From Beijerinckiaceae bacterium (lineage in GTDB: Bacteria; Pseudomonadota; Alphaproteobacteria; Rhizobiales; Beijerinckiaceae): a stretch of DNA of 64,000 bases. Position 1 is the first letter of the stretch; every line of letters begins with the position of its first letter. The translations under genes and the position numbers were made by a program. The stretch lies in assembly GCA_024304885.1 (NCBI GenBank), contig JALJOM010000008.1, positions 62,001 through 126,000 of the forward strand, given 5' to 3'. The notes beneath the pieces are model-generated. The model was not told where the DNA came from, did no database searches, and saw only the letters and a program-made list of their open reading frames with translations. Positions 54,451 through 62,662 of the stretch are shown in pieces.

Positions 54451-54872
54451 CCTAACTTTTTGCTCCACACCCTCACCCCGCCGCGCCGCCCTGCATCCCA
54501 GACCTGCCCGCGCCTCTCTTGCCTAGCCATGATGTTCACGATCGACAGCGCGAGCGCCTTCCTGAGCACTCTGTCGTCGCCGTCGAGGCCCTTGGCGATT
54601 GCGACGGCTCTCGCCAGCTCACGCGTGTCCAATGGCCGTCCAGCGGCTTCTAGGGCTTCCTTACAAAGCCGGAACAGCTCATTGCGCTTGAAGAGCCTGG
54701 ACAACCCCATATGAGGCCGAAGCTCGCCGTCTTGCTGAAAGAGCACGAGAGTCGCATTGATCGTTGCCAGATCCCGGCGGGCGTTCTCGATCTCGCGCTC
54801 ATAGGCTGCGATGCGAGACTCGATCTCGTTTCGCTTGTTCGTGAGAGTCGTGACGATTTGCGGTTCGGCCAT
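54447..54872 (-). CDS. Coiled-coil cargo protein
   Basis: Protein of 141 residues, not assigned to a named family. Residues 10-45 are a clear coiled coil (NKRNEIESRIAAYEREIENA, RRDLATINATLVLF). A helical domain follows (LFRLCKEALEAAGRPLDTRE, LARAVAIAKGLDGDD) and a basic end (RRGQVWDAGRRGGVRVWSKK). It lies just inside the right terminal repeat and faces the HicB-type pair. Its role is unknown. Confidence 0.65.
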   Translation of the reverse strand: MAEPQIVTTLTNKRNEIESRIAAYEREIENARRDLATINATLVLFQQDGELRPHMGLSRLFKRNELFRLCKEALEAAGRPLDTRELARAVAIAKGLDGDDRVLRKALALSIVNIMARQERRGQVWDAGRRGGVRVWSKKLG

Positions 54873-54916
54873 GCCGCATTGTGGCGGTTTGGCCGGCCGA
54901 AGCCCATATCGGGATA

Positions 54917-54938
54917 GGTGAGCTTCCTACATAATGCC
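54917..54938 (-). repeat. Right terminal inverted repeat
   Basis: Reverse complement of the left repeat, 22 of 22 bases, followed by target duplication GGATAGTC. Confidence 0.95.
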
Positions 54939-55822
54939 GGATAGTCGATCGCGTCGAGCGCCGCCGCGAGGTGCGCGGCAACGGGAGCCTCGCGATGCAG
55001 GGCGACCACGATCGAATAGGTCGGCAACCTGTGGTCGGCGACCGCGCGCCATCGCGCCGGCGAGCCGTCCTCGAGGCTGGCGGCCCCGGCGAAGAGGCGC
55101 AAGAGAATCGAGGGGAGAAACAAGCAGCTCATGCCGAACGAGAAGCTCGCTTGTGCGATCTCGGGCGCCAGGCCGAGCGCGAGCGCCGCCGCGACGGCCG
55201 TCCCGAGCCCCATGCAGGCCTGGGCGTCGGTCAGGCCCGACCGCGCCGAAAGGCTCGCGTCGCGCGCGCTGAGCAGGGTGCTCGCGTCGCGGGCGATCTT
55301 CACGCTCGCGAGGGCTCGGACGCATCGCGACAGGTGCGAAGGGGTTGTGATCGCGAGGCTCAGCGGCGACAGCCGGCCGAACCTCGCCTTGCGGATCAAC
55401 GCGACGACGGCGGCGCTGCGCGGCGCAGCGAGCCATTCTTGCCGATGAGTCCCGCCGAGCGGAGCGATCCCCGCGCGAATCGCGTTCGGATAGCGCGTGC
55501 CGGGGCCGAGCACGATGTCGCCGTCCAGGAACGCGACCCCGAGATGGCTCGCCAAGGCACGATAGAAAAAGGATTCCGCCACCGCGCCGCTCGCCAGGAG
55601 TGCTATATCGACGCTGACGCCCTGAGCCTGCGCCTGATCCACGGCGCCGAACAAGATCGCATGGTCGATCCCGAAGGCCGCGAGGAAGCCGACCTCGAGC
55701 GGGAGCGTCGGCCCGAGGCCCGTCCGGCCGGGCCGAAGCGCGGGAGGTGGCGAAAATGCCGAAGCTCGAGCTCCCGGCGCAGGCCGAAGGGCCTCCGGCC
55801 AGCCGGCTGGTACGACGTTCAT
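54939..55822 (-). pseudogene. Processive family-2 glycosyltransferase, 5' part, split by transposon
   Basis: N-terminal portion, start ATG 55822 (a TTG at 55861 is possible). It contains the leader domain common to large membrane glycosyltransferases (FFYRALASHLGVAFLDGDIV ... SVKIARDAST), a membrane helix region (AQASFSFGMSCLFLPSILLR), and the first strand of the catalytic domain (YSIVVALHREAPVAAHLAAA, LDAIDYP). After removal of the element the frame continues PRGKLDIKLVLEADD. The reconstructed protein would be about 663 residues. Confidence 0.88.
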
Positions 55823-55993
55823 GGGCGCAGGCCAAGGTGGAAAACCCGCGCAATTTAGCAAATATGTCTGTTAAACGGTATCAATTTTCGTCATTGATCC
55901 AATGACATTGCTCAATCATAGACAGAAGCGTGAAGCTTCAGGCTGCGCCCGCGGCGACGCGCTGCGCGCCCGAGCCCCGGCGGAGCAGGCGGC

Positions 55994-56467
55994 TCACTGG
56001 AAGGCGACGCCGAGGATCTCGTAGCTCTTGCCGCCGCCGGGCGTCGAGACCTCGACCGAATCGCCGACCGTCTTGCCGATCAAGGCCCGTGCCGTCGGCG
56101 AGGTGATCGACACCCGCCCCGCCTTCACGTCGGCCTCCGCCTCCCCCACGATCTGGTAGGTCTTCTGCTCCTCCGTGTCCTCGTCCACGAGCGTCACCGT
56201 CGCCCCGAACTTCACCGTCGTCCCCGACAGCTTCGACACGTCGATCACTTCCGCCCGCGACAGCTTGTCCTCGAGCTCCGCGATCCGGCCCTCGTTCAGG
56301 GACTGCGCCTCCTTCGCCGCGTGATACTCGGCGTTCTCGGAGAGATCGCCATGCGAGCGCGCCTCGGCGATCGCCTGGATGATCCGCGGGCGCTCGATCT
56401 GCTGGCGCCGCTTCAGCTCCTCCTCGAGCGCGCTGTGACCCTGCGCCGTCATCGGGACCTTGTCCAT
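55994..56467 (-). CDS. greA: Transcription elongation factor GreA
   Basis: Rescues backtracked RNA polymerase by stimulating transcript cleavage. The 157-residue protein has the N-terminal coiled coil ([20 protein letters not shown]), catalytic acidic tip [15 protein letters not shown], and the C-terminal FKBP-like domain ([34 protein letters not shown]). The ATG at 56467 starts [16 protein letters not shown], the usual N-terminus; upstream in-frame sequence is repeat-derived. Confidence 0.96.
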   Translation of the reverse strand: MDKVPMTAQGHSALEEELKRRQQIERPRIIQAIAEARSHGDLSENAEYHAAKEAQSLNEGRIAELEDKLSRAEVIDVSKLSGTTVKFGATVTLVDEDTEEQKTYQIVGEAEADVKAGRVSITSPTARALIGKTVGDSVEVSTPGGGKSYEILGVAFQ

Positions 56468-56570
56468 CGTCCTGCTCTTTTGCCTTTCCCCACACTCCGG
56501 TGCCGCGCGCGGCGACACCGATCGCTCAAGAGACACCTTCGTGAGGTTGCGTGCAAGAGGGTGCGATCGG

Positions 56571-56665
56571 ACCGGAGTGCGTTCCGATCCGGTGGAATCG
56601 GGCCGCAGCCCTACAGTCCAGTCCTGTCGCATTCTCGCATCGCGATGTCGCTGTTGCGCGAGCCC
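56571..56665 (-). repeat. Family B repeat, diverged
   Basis: GTGCGTTCCGATCCGGTGGA, ATCGGGCCGC, then TCCTGTCGCATTCTCGCATC and GCGATGTCGC. Reverse orientation, moderately worn. It occupies part of the 477-base space between greA and the GH16 gene; the rest shows nothing. Confidence 0.55.
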
Positions 56666-56835
56666 CGTCTCCGAGCGTTTTTCGACCGAAGGGGCGGACG
56701 AAAGCCGCGAAGGCGGCGGCGGCTCCGCAAGGGCCCGTCCTTTCGTGCCTATGCAACGGAAGCACGAGCGCGGCAGCGCCCGCCGGGTTTCGCCGCGGCG
56801 GGAGCCGCCCGGAGGTCGTTCGCGATCAGGGCTGC

Positions 56836-56944
56836 TCGCCACTCCCGTTGGATCGGAAAGCAGCTCTACATTCTCGTCTCGTCTCGTCTTGTCTAGTTTT
56901 CTCGAGGCGAGCCCGCGCCGCAATCCGCTTCGCTGGCGACAGCT
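56836..56944 (-). repeat. Family B repeat, next to GH16 gene
   Basis: CGTTGGATCGGAAAGCAGCT ... TACATTCTCGTCTC, TTCTCGAGGCGAGCC, ending CGCTTCGCTGGCGACAGCTC. Reverse orientation; ends at the GH16 stop codon. Confidence 0.65.
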
Positions 56945-57742
56945 CTATGGCGCTCGATACACTCTCACATAATCGACGCTGAGCACTGCCGGGAAGATCG
57001 TCGTCGCATCGACCGCGTTGCCGTTCCATCCGCCGGTGTTGTTGTTCAAGATCATATACATGATATTCTTCGGTATGTTGGAGGTCGTGCTCGCGCGCGC
57101 GATGCCGTCGACATACCAGGTCATCGATCGCTGGGTCCACAACATGCCGAACTTGTGATAGCTCGCGGAGAAATCCGGCCCGGTGTAGGTCGTGCTGTAT
57201 TGCTGGTGCGTTGCGGCGGTGCCGTAGTGGAGAGTCATGTAGTTCGTGCTGGGCTCGGTCCCCAGCCATTCCATGATGTCGATCTCGGGCGGCCAGCTCA
57301 AATCGGTGGGCACGAGCCAGAAGGCCGGCCAGATCCCGTGGGCATTGCTCGGCAGCTTGATCGAGGCCTCCCAATAGCCGTACCTCTGGGAGAATTTTCC
57401 GCGGGTGGTCGCGACACCCGTCCCATAGGTGCGCGAGGCGGGCGTCGGTCCGAGGGTGACAGCGAAAGTCGCGATCCCTTCGGTGACCGTGACATTGCCG
57501 GGCAAGGCCTCGTCCGTGGGATAGGTGTTGTTGATGCCGTTGCCCCATCCCCAGGTCGGGGACCATTTGCTCGCATCGAGGGACGATCCGGTGAACTCGT
57601 CCTCGAACACGAGACTATAGCCCGATGCCGTGGGGTCGTTCGGATCGAAGCCGGCGGCCGGAGGCTTCGCCTCGGCTCCGAGCCCGAGAGGCAGGAGCAG
57701 GAGTGAAATCGTAATGCAATTCCGAAACAGGATCTTCGCCAT
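56945..57742 (-). CDS. Secreted GH16 family glucanase
   Basis: Exported beta-glucan or galactan hydrolase of 265 residues, with signal peptide (CITISLLLLPLGLGAEA). The GH16 active site is PEIDIMEWLG (E-x-D-x-x-E), preceded by the family strands SLVFEDEFTGSSLDASKW and GYWEASIKLPSNAHGIWPAF, and followed by HKFGMLWTQRSMTWYVDGI. Size fits a single catalytic domain. It could process the organism's own exopolysaccharide, as such enzymes do beside ExoP-type systems; this link is inference. Confidence 0.92.
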   Translation of the reverse strand: MAKILFRNCITISLLLLPLGLGAEAKPPAAGFDPNDPTASGYSLVFEDEFTGSSLDASKWSPTWGWGNGINNTYPTDEALPGNVTVTEGIATFAVTLGPTPASRTYGTGVATTRGKFSQRYGYWEASIKLPSNAHGIWPAFWLVPTDLSWPPEIDIMEWLGTEPSTNYMTLHYGTAATHQQYSTTYTGPDFSASYHKFGMLWTQRSMTWYVDGIARASTTSNIPKNIMYMILNNNTGGWNGNAVDATTIFPAVLSVDYVRVYRAP

Positions 57743-57954
57743 GACAATATTCCAAAATTCTATCGGCGCGGCACCCGATTCGGTGCCGTACCAAATCTAT
57801 TCAGGAAGAGCCGTGCCGTCAAAGCGCTGGCCGAATTCTACGCTAACGCAACATGAACACCGAGCGTCGAATTCCACGCTCGGGGCGAGTCTCTACACAG
57901 GAGCCCGGCACCATTACGGCGCCCTCGCGCGGCCCTGCCGGCCGGCGACGCCGA

Positions 57955-58164
57955 TCAGTTCACCGCGACCATGACGTCGGACGACTTGATGATCGCATGC
58001 GCCTTCTTGCCCGGCGCGAGCCCGAGCGCATCGACCGATTCGTTGGTGATCGAGGCGGTCACGATGACGCCCGTCGCGATCTCGATCTCGACATGCGCCG
58101 TCGTCGCGCCCTTGTGGACGGTCTTGATCGTGCCTTCGATCGCGTTGCGGGCGGAGATTTTCAT
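57955..58164 (-). CDS. mop: Molybdenum-pterin binding protein (molbindin)
   Basis: Cytoplasmic molybdate/tungstate-binding protein of 69 residues, a single TOBE/Mop domain: MKISARNAIEGTIKTVHKGA, TTAHVEIEIATGVIVTASIT, NESVDALGLAPGKKAHAIIK, SSDVMVAVN. The core NAIEGTI.. and KSSDVMVA blocks match stand-alone molbindins. AAAGGA lies before the ATG. It is divergent from modD, so the 167 bases between probably carry two promoters, possibly under ModE control. Confidence 0.93.
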   Translation of the reverse strand: MKISARNAIEGTIKTVHKGATTAHVEIEIATGVIVTASITNESVDALGLAPGKKAHAIIKSSDVMVAVN

Positions 58165-58331
58165 GATGCGTCCTTTCGGCTATCTGTCGCGGCTCGCGCC
58201 GGCAGCGAGCACCCTTCCGGCGACCTTCGGCGGTTTTGCTATGACCGTCGGTAATCAGCTTTGTCCGTCCACGCCGCCCGATGCAATTCAATTCTCGCGC
58301 GATCGGCCGCGCCGCAGGAGGGAGATCCTTA

Positions 58332-59177
58332 GTGCTGCCGCCGCTGCCCGACGCCATCCTCGACGCCTTTCTCGCCGACGACGTCCCTCTGCTCGACCTC
58401 ACCACCCATGTCCTTCACATCGGAGCCGCGCGCGGCCGCATGAGCTTTTGCGCACGTGACGGCATGGTTCTCGCTTGCGCGGAGGAGGCGATGCGCCTCG
58501 TCGAGCGATGTGGAGCGACGGCGGTCTTGCACAAGATCTCGGGTCAGTCGCTCGAGCCGGGGGAGGCGATCCTGACGGCGACGGGGCCGGCCGCGGCGCT
58601 CCTGCGGTCCTGGAAGATCGCGCAGAACCTCGTCGAGGTCGCCTCGGGCATCGCGACCGCGACCCGCGACATCGTCTCCGCCGCCCGTGCCGCGGCGTCC
58701 GAGGTTTCGGTCGCCTGCACGCGAAAAAGCGCCCCCGGAACCAAGCTCTTGTCGGTGAAGGCGATCCTCGCGGGTGGCGCCGTGCCGCACCGGCTCGGCC
58801 TCGCGGAGACGATCCTGATCTTTCCCGAGCATCGGGCCTTTCTCGCCGGCGTGCCGGAGAAAGCGATCGTCGCCTCGGCGCGACGCGGGGCCGCCGAGAA
58901 GAAGATCGTGGTCGAGGTCGGCGGGGTCGCGGAGGCCCTCGCCTTCGCCGTGGCCGGGGCCGATGTCGTCCAGGCCGAGAAGTTTACGCCGGACCAAGTC
59001 GCCGAGCTGCGCAGGAAGATCGACGGGCTCGTCCCGCGGCCCCTGATCGCGGCGGCCGGCGGGATCAATGCCGGAAATGCCGCGGCCTATGCCGCGGCCG
59101 GGGCGGACATCCTCGTGACCTCCGCGCCTTATTGGGCGAAGCCTCGGGATGTCGCCGTTCGCATCGAAGCCGGGTGA
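58332..59177 (+). CDS. modD: ModD, quinolinate phosphoribosyltransferase-like protein
   Basis: Protein of 281 residues related to NadC and found in molybdenum loci; its exact reaction is unsettled. Family blocks include LLDLTTHVLHIG, the KISGQSLEPGEAILTATGPA loop, CTRKSAPGTKLLSVKAILAG and the C-terminal IAAAGGINAGNAAAYAAAGA. The GTG at 58332 is chosen because AGGAGGAGA lies just before it; a longer start at 58281 lacks such a site. It is followed five bases later by the ModC-like TOBE gene. Confidence 0.88.
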   Translation: MLPPLPDAILDAFLADDVPLLDLTTHVLHIGAARGRMSFCARDGMVLACAEEAMRLVERCGATAVLHKISGQSLEPGEAILTATGPAAALLRSWKIAQNLVEVASGIATATRDIVSAARAAASEVSVACTRKSAPGTKLLSVKAILAGGAVPHRLGLAETILIFPEHRAFLAGVPEKAIVASARRGAAEKKIVVEVGGVAEALAFAVAGADVVQAEKFTPDQVAELRRKIDGLVPRPLIAAAGGINAGNAAAYAAAGADILVTSAPYWAKPRDVAVRIEAG

Positions 59178-59182
59178 CCTCG

Positions 59183-59668
59183 ATGCTCGACCGATCCGAG
59201 ACCCTACGGCCACGCCCGCGCCTCTACTCGAGGCTGAGTGCGCGCGTCCTGCGCCACGACGCCGAGCAGGGCCTCACCACGCTCTATTTCGAGGACGGCG
59301 AGCTGCGCGTTCCCTTGATCGACATTCCCGTGCAGGCCGGCGTGATCGTCAGGATCGACGCGAGCGACGTCTCGATCGCCTTGTCGCGACCGATGGATGT
59401 CTCGATCACCAATCGATTGCCGGGCAGGATCATCGAGCTCGCCTGTCTCGCTCCGCCCTATGTCCGGGCGCGCTTCGAGCTCGGCAAGACGAGGCTCACG
59501 GCGCTCGTGACCCGCGAATCCGTCGAGCGCCTGGCGCTCATCGAGGGGCTGGAGGCCTGGGTCATGATCAAGGCGGTCGCGATCTCGCGGGGCGCGCTCA
59601 CTCCCGATCCCGCGCCGACGCCGCGGCCTTGGCCTTCGGATCGAAGGTCCAATCGAGCGAGGCCGTGA
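59183..59668 (+). CDS. ModC-like C-terminal TOBE domain, ATPase part missing
   Basis: Protein of 161 residues that matches only the molybdate-binding C-terminal part of the ModC transporter ATPase: RLSARVLRHDAEQGLTTLYF, VIVRIDASDVSIALSRPMDV, SITNRLPGRIIEL and the final LEAWVMIKAVAIS. No Walker A/B or signature motif exists in or before it. It may be a shortened modC that survives as a Mo/W-binding protein, or a decaying gene. It follows modD in the same operon and overlaps the end of convergent modE by 71 bases. Confidence 0.78.
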   Translation: MLDRSETLRPRPRLYSRLSARVLRHDAEQGLTTLYFEDGELRVPLIDIPVQAGVIVRIDASDVSIALSRPMDVSITNRLPGRIIELACLAPPYVRARFELGKTRLTALVTRESVERLALIEGLEAWVMIKAVAISRGALTPDPAPTPRPWPSDRRSNRARP

Positions 59669-60002
59669 GCTCGTCGAGGGACTTGCGCGCCGAGGTCGCG
59701 GCGTGCCGCTCGATCGAGCGATAGAGCGCGACGAGCCGCTCGCCGAAAGGCGTGATCTCGGCGCCGCCCTCGCGCCGGCCGGGAAAGGTCGCGACGACCG
59801 GCGCCTCGAAGGTCCGGTTCAAGGAATCGACGTCGAGCCAGCATTTCCGATAGGACAGTCCCAAGGCCCGGCTCGCGCCGATGATCGAGCGCTGCTTGCG
59901 GATCGTATCGATGAGGGCCATGTCCTCCGGCCCGAACGAGCCGCCGTTGGGGAGGCTGAGCCGGATCGACACGTGGGCGGATTTCGGATCGGGCTCTCGC
60001 AT
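59598..60002 (-). CDS. modE: ModE-type molybdate regulator, DNA-binding domain only
   Basis: Winged-helix regulator of 134 residues. The LysR-like HTH is EDMALIDTIRKQRSIIGASR with ALGLSYRKCWLDVDSLNRTF and wing FPGRREGGAEITPFGERLVA. The C-terminal TOBE domains of classical ModE are absent, as in many short alphaproteobacterial forms, so metal sensing may depend on other proteins such as Mop. It converges on the TOBE-domain gene. The ATG at 60002 matches the usual N-terminus length. Confidence 0.88.
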   Translation of the reverse strand: MREPDPKSAHVSIRLSLPNGGSFGPEDMALIDTIRKQRSIIGASRALGLSYRKCWLDVDSLNRTFEAPVVATFPGRREGGAEITPFGERLVALYRSIERHAATSARKSLDELTASLDWTFDPKAKAAASARDRE

Positions 60003-60254
60003 GATGCGCCTGTCGTGGCCGAGCAGTTCCGACAACGATACAAGAAAAGCGCGCGAAGGTCCCGTGTCTTCGTGACCGCGCAGGCGAGGCGCATCGCGAC
60101 GGGAAAATGCCGCACGCTCGGCTTGACGAGTCCAGGCGCGGGCCTGTCTGATAGGTCCCGTCACGCTTCGCCTCGCGACCACCGGTGCTCGTCGCCGACC
60201 GTCGTTGCTCGACAATGGTCGTGGGTCGCGACTTGGCTGCAGCAGGAGGACATT

Positions 60255-60683
60255 ATGCAACGTCGTGAGTTCATCGCCGCCGTCGCAACCGCTGCTGTCG
60301 CGGGAGCCGCGGCTCCGCCGGCCATAGCGCGAGCACCCGCGGTGCCGAATCGTCCGGTCGATTACGCTGCGCTCGAGGCCGCCGCGGGCGCCTGCCTCGA
60401 TGCCGGAGAAGACTGCTTGCGTCTTTGCTTCGGCGAGCTCGCCGCCGCCGATCGGCGCATGTCTGCCTGTGCCGAGGCGGCCTACGAGCTCGTTACCGCA
60501 TGCCGCGCGGTGAGGAGCCTGGCCGCGGTCAAGTCCACGCATGTTCCGATCTTCGCCAGAGCCTTGGAGCAAGCCTGCATCGCCTGCCGGAGCGAATGCG
60601 AGCAATTCCCCGATGTCGAGGCCTGCAGGATCCTCGGCGCGGCCTGCGGCACGTGCGCCGAGGAATGCCGCTTTACGGCGTGA
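60255..60683 (+). CDS. Tat-exported copper-storage protein (Csp-type), copy 1
   Basis: Four-helix-bundle protein of 142 residues that should store Cu(I) in a cysteine-lined core outside the cytoplasm. The Tat leader is MQRREFIAAVATAAVAGAAA. Twelve Cys line the helices (ACLDAGEDCLRLC, MSACAEAAYELVTAC, EQACIACRSECEQF and EACRILGAACGTCAEEC). Csp1 of a methanotroph, the family type, has 13. AGGAGGA lies before the ATG. A second copy follows 434 bases downstream. Confidence 0.9.
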   Translation: MQRREFIAAVATAAVAGAAAPPAIARAPAVPNRPVDYAALEAAAGACLDAGEDCLRLCFGELAAADRRMSACAEAAYELVTACRAVRSLAAVKSTHVPIFARALEQACIACRSECEQFPDVEACRILGAACGTCAEECRFTA

Positions 60684-61117
60684 CGGTCGCCCCGTTCTGG
60701 TCCCGCACGATGCGGGACGAGGATTCGGGTCGCGAGCACGCGCGCGAAGTCGGCTCCGATGCCGGGCGATGACAGGGCATTTTCCGCTTCGCGTCGCGAA
60801 ATTGCGACGAAACGAGGATGTAGAGCTGGTGTCCGATTCCGCTGGATCGGAAACCGCTCTAGCGCGGCGAACGTATTTTCTTCATCTCGAATAGAAGCAA
60901 GAATTTCATTCCGGTTCGCGAGGACCTCCTATATTTGAATTTATCCTTTGCAGAATTAAGCTATCGATCCGCCCCCTTCGTTCAGTAAATTGAATGCGAT
61001 CGGCTTGAATTGTCCAGCTCGGACGTGTAGAGCCTCCACGCCGGCTGTCGAGACTGCGCTTCCTCGCAAGCTCCTATCTGTCTCGTGACCGGTCGATTTC
61101 CATCACAGGAGGTTTCC
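60684..61117. other. 434-base gap between the two Csp genes
   Basis: Contains a family B repeat at 60773-60863. After it is an AT-rich stretch (60880-61010) likely to hold the promoter of the second Csp gene. No gene or clear metal-regulator site seen. Confidence 0.5.
60773..60863 (+). repeat. Family B repeat between the Csp genes
   Basis: GCATTTTCCGCTTCGCGTCG, CGAAATTGCGACGAAACGAG and CCGCTGGATCGGAAACCGCT in the usual order. Confidence 0.85.
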
Positions 61118-61546
61118 ATGCAGCGTCGCGAATTCATCACTGCCGCCGGAACGGTCGCCGCCGTTGCCGCGGCCGCGGGTCCGGCCTTGGCTCAAATGGA
61201 CCATGCGATGATGCACGGCCCGAAATACAAGGCACTGGCCCAGCTCGCCGGCCATTGCGTCGCGACCGGGGAGGATTGCCTGCGGCATTGCTACGAGATG
61301 TTCTCGATGAAGGACACGAGCATGACCGAATGCGCCAAGTCGGTCAGCGAGCTCATCACGACCTGCCGTGCCCTGGAGAGCCTGGCCGCGAGCAATTCGC
61401 AATATGTTCCGGCCTTCGCCAAGCTCGTCGAGAAAGTCTGCCTCGACTGCAAGAAGCAATGCGACGCCTTTCCGAAGATTGCCGAATGCGTTGCTTGCGG
61501 TGAAGCCTGCGTGAAATGCGCCGAGGAATGCCGCAAGACCGTGTAA
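61118..61546 (+). CDS. Tat-exported copper-storage protein (Csp-type), copy 2
   Basis: Paralogue of 142 residues with the Tat leader MQRREFITAAGTVAAVAAAA. The mature N-terminus is Met/His-rich (MDHAMMHG), which may collect copper. It has 13 Cys, the same number as Csp1 (GHCVATGEDCLRHC, MTECAKS, TTCRAL, VCLDCKKQCDAF, ECVACGEACVKCAEEC). AGGAGG precedes the ATG. The two copies agree throughout, which implies tandem duplication. Confidence 0.92.
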   Translation: MQRREFITAAGTVAAVAAAAGPALAQMDHAMMHGPKYKALAQLAGHCVATGEDCLRHCYEMFSMKDTSMTECAKSVSELITTCRALESLAASNSQYVPAFAKLVEKVCLDCKKQCDAFPKIAECVACGEACVKCAEECRKTV

Positions 61547-61599
61547 CGTTCCCGAGTTCGGGCAACGGCGGGACGCAATCTTCGGTCCCGCCGTGGAGC

Positions 61600-61710
61600 A
61601 TGGATTTTTCAGCGAGCCGGACCCGGTTTCGCCTCGCGGCAAAGCTCCGCGACGAGCACTTCGACCTGTCTCCGATTCTCTCGGACCGGAAAGCCGCTCG
61701 CTACATTCCT
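61600..61710 (+). repeat. Family B repeat, diverged
   Basis: GATTTTTCAGCGAGCCGGAC, TTTCGCCTCGCGGCAAAGC, then CTCCGATTCTCTCGGACCGG, AAAGCCGCTC. Order as in family B but with many substitutions. Confidence 0.65.
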
Positions 61711-61778
61711 CGCTACATTCTGTGTGTCGGATTTGCGGGACCCGCTTTTTCCGGTCCGTCGAAAGATGCTCTCCACCC

Positions 61779-62171
61779 CTATCCTCGTTCAACGCCCGCC
61801 TTGCTTCCCGACCCGGGCTCGCCGCCCCTCGTCGTCATGGCTGCAACGAGAGCTGGCTGCGCCCCCCCGGGCTGCGCCGAGGCCTCGACACCGGTCGCCC
61901 GCCCGCGCGGGTAATAGAGGTCGCGATTATGCGCGATCTCGTTCAGCAGCGGCACGAGGCCTCTTTCGATCTCCAGGAACGTCTGCAGCCGGACCAGGCA
62001 GCGCAGGATAAAGGAGATGCCGATCGTCACGACCCCGGCCGAGAGCGCCGTCGTCCCCGCGATGACTGCCGTCCAGCCGCGGACCACCTCGACATTGCCA
62101 TAGCCCGAATAGAGGGCCGCGGCGCCGCCGAAGGACAGCAAGGTTCCGAGAACGAGGACCAAGAAGCTCAT
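61779..62171 (-). CDS. Small two-helix membrane protein
   Basis: Hypothetical protein of 130 residues. Two hydrophobic helices (FLVLVLGTLLSFGGAAALYS; AVIAGTTALSAGVVTIGISF) are followed by a cytoplasmic helix (LVRLQTFLEIERGLVPLLNE) and a disordered Gly/Ala/Pro tail. I do not recognise a named family. GAGACA lies close to the ATG at 62171. No functional link to its neighbours is visible. Confidence 0.65.
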   Translation of the reverse strand: MSFLVLVLGTLLSFGGAAALYSGYGNVEVVRGWTAVIAGTTALSAGVVTIGISFILRCLVRLQTFLEIERGLVPLLNEIAHNRDLYYPRGRATGVEASAQPGGAQPALVAAMTTRGGEPGSGSKAGVERG

Positions 62172-62662
62172 TGTCTCATGACCCGGGGTGTGCTTTCCGC
62201 GCCTCGAGCAGTTTCGAGCGAAGTGGATCGCTGCGGGGGTTCGCGTCGCCAAAACGCGACGAAGCAAGACCACAGAGCGTGCCGGCACGGGTGTCGCCCG
62301 AGGGCGCGGGCCGCTCGGCGGAACCGACGCTACCGCCGCATCGCCCCGAGAAGCTAGCCGCAAAAGCGGCAATTGCAAAATCATTGTGACGAGAACCGCT
62401 CTAACTTTGCGCAGCGGAGCGGTTGCTGCCCTGGGCTCCACGGTCTAGGTAAGGGTCGATTGCGGTGCAGCGTAACCTTGGCTCGGCTGCAATCCTGTCG
62501 AGCACGGCCGGGAGCCGCGAGTGGAACCTCGCGTCCGCGCCGCGATTGTCGCGCGAGCGTCCGAGGGCATCCGTCCCGTTTGCCGCGCGCGACGCGACGA
62601 TCTCGCGGGTCCGGGCAGCGGACCAGCTCCGGCCGAAACTCACTCGCAACGAGGACCTTTCC
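62172..62662. other. 491-base region upstream of the superoxide dismutase gene
   Basis: Positions 62205-62285 are a worn family B repeat (GTTTCGAGCGAAGTGGATCG ... GGTTCGCGTCGCC). The rest carries no supported gene; a long frame entering the superoxide dismutase gene is non-coding before the ATG at 62663. Confidence 0.5.

Larger units (their letters stand above)
51529..54938 (+). mobile_element. IS1595-family transposon with cargo genes
   Basis: A 3.4-kb element with 22-bp perfect terminal inverted repeats (51531-51552 and 54917-54938, tip GGCATTATGTAGG) and an 8-bp target duplication GGATAGTC at 51521-51528 and 54939-54946. The left end has two additional bases (GC) between the duplication and the repeat. 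It carries a winged-helix-like gene, an RNA region with terminator, an XRE gene, the transposase, a HicB-type pair and a coiled-coil gene. The AT content and codon use of several cargo genes (for example 51639-52145 and 53929-54450) are unlike the flanks, suggesting transfer from another source. Confidence 0.92.
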
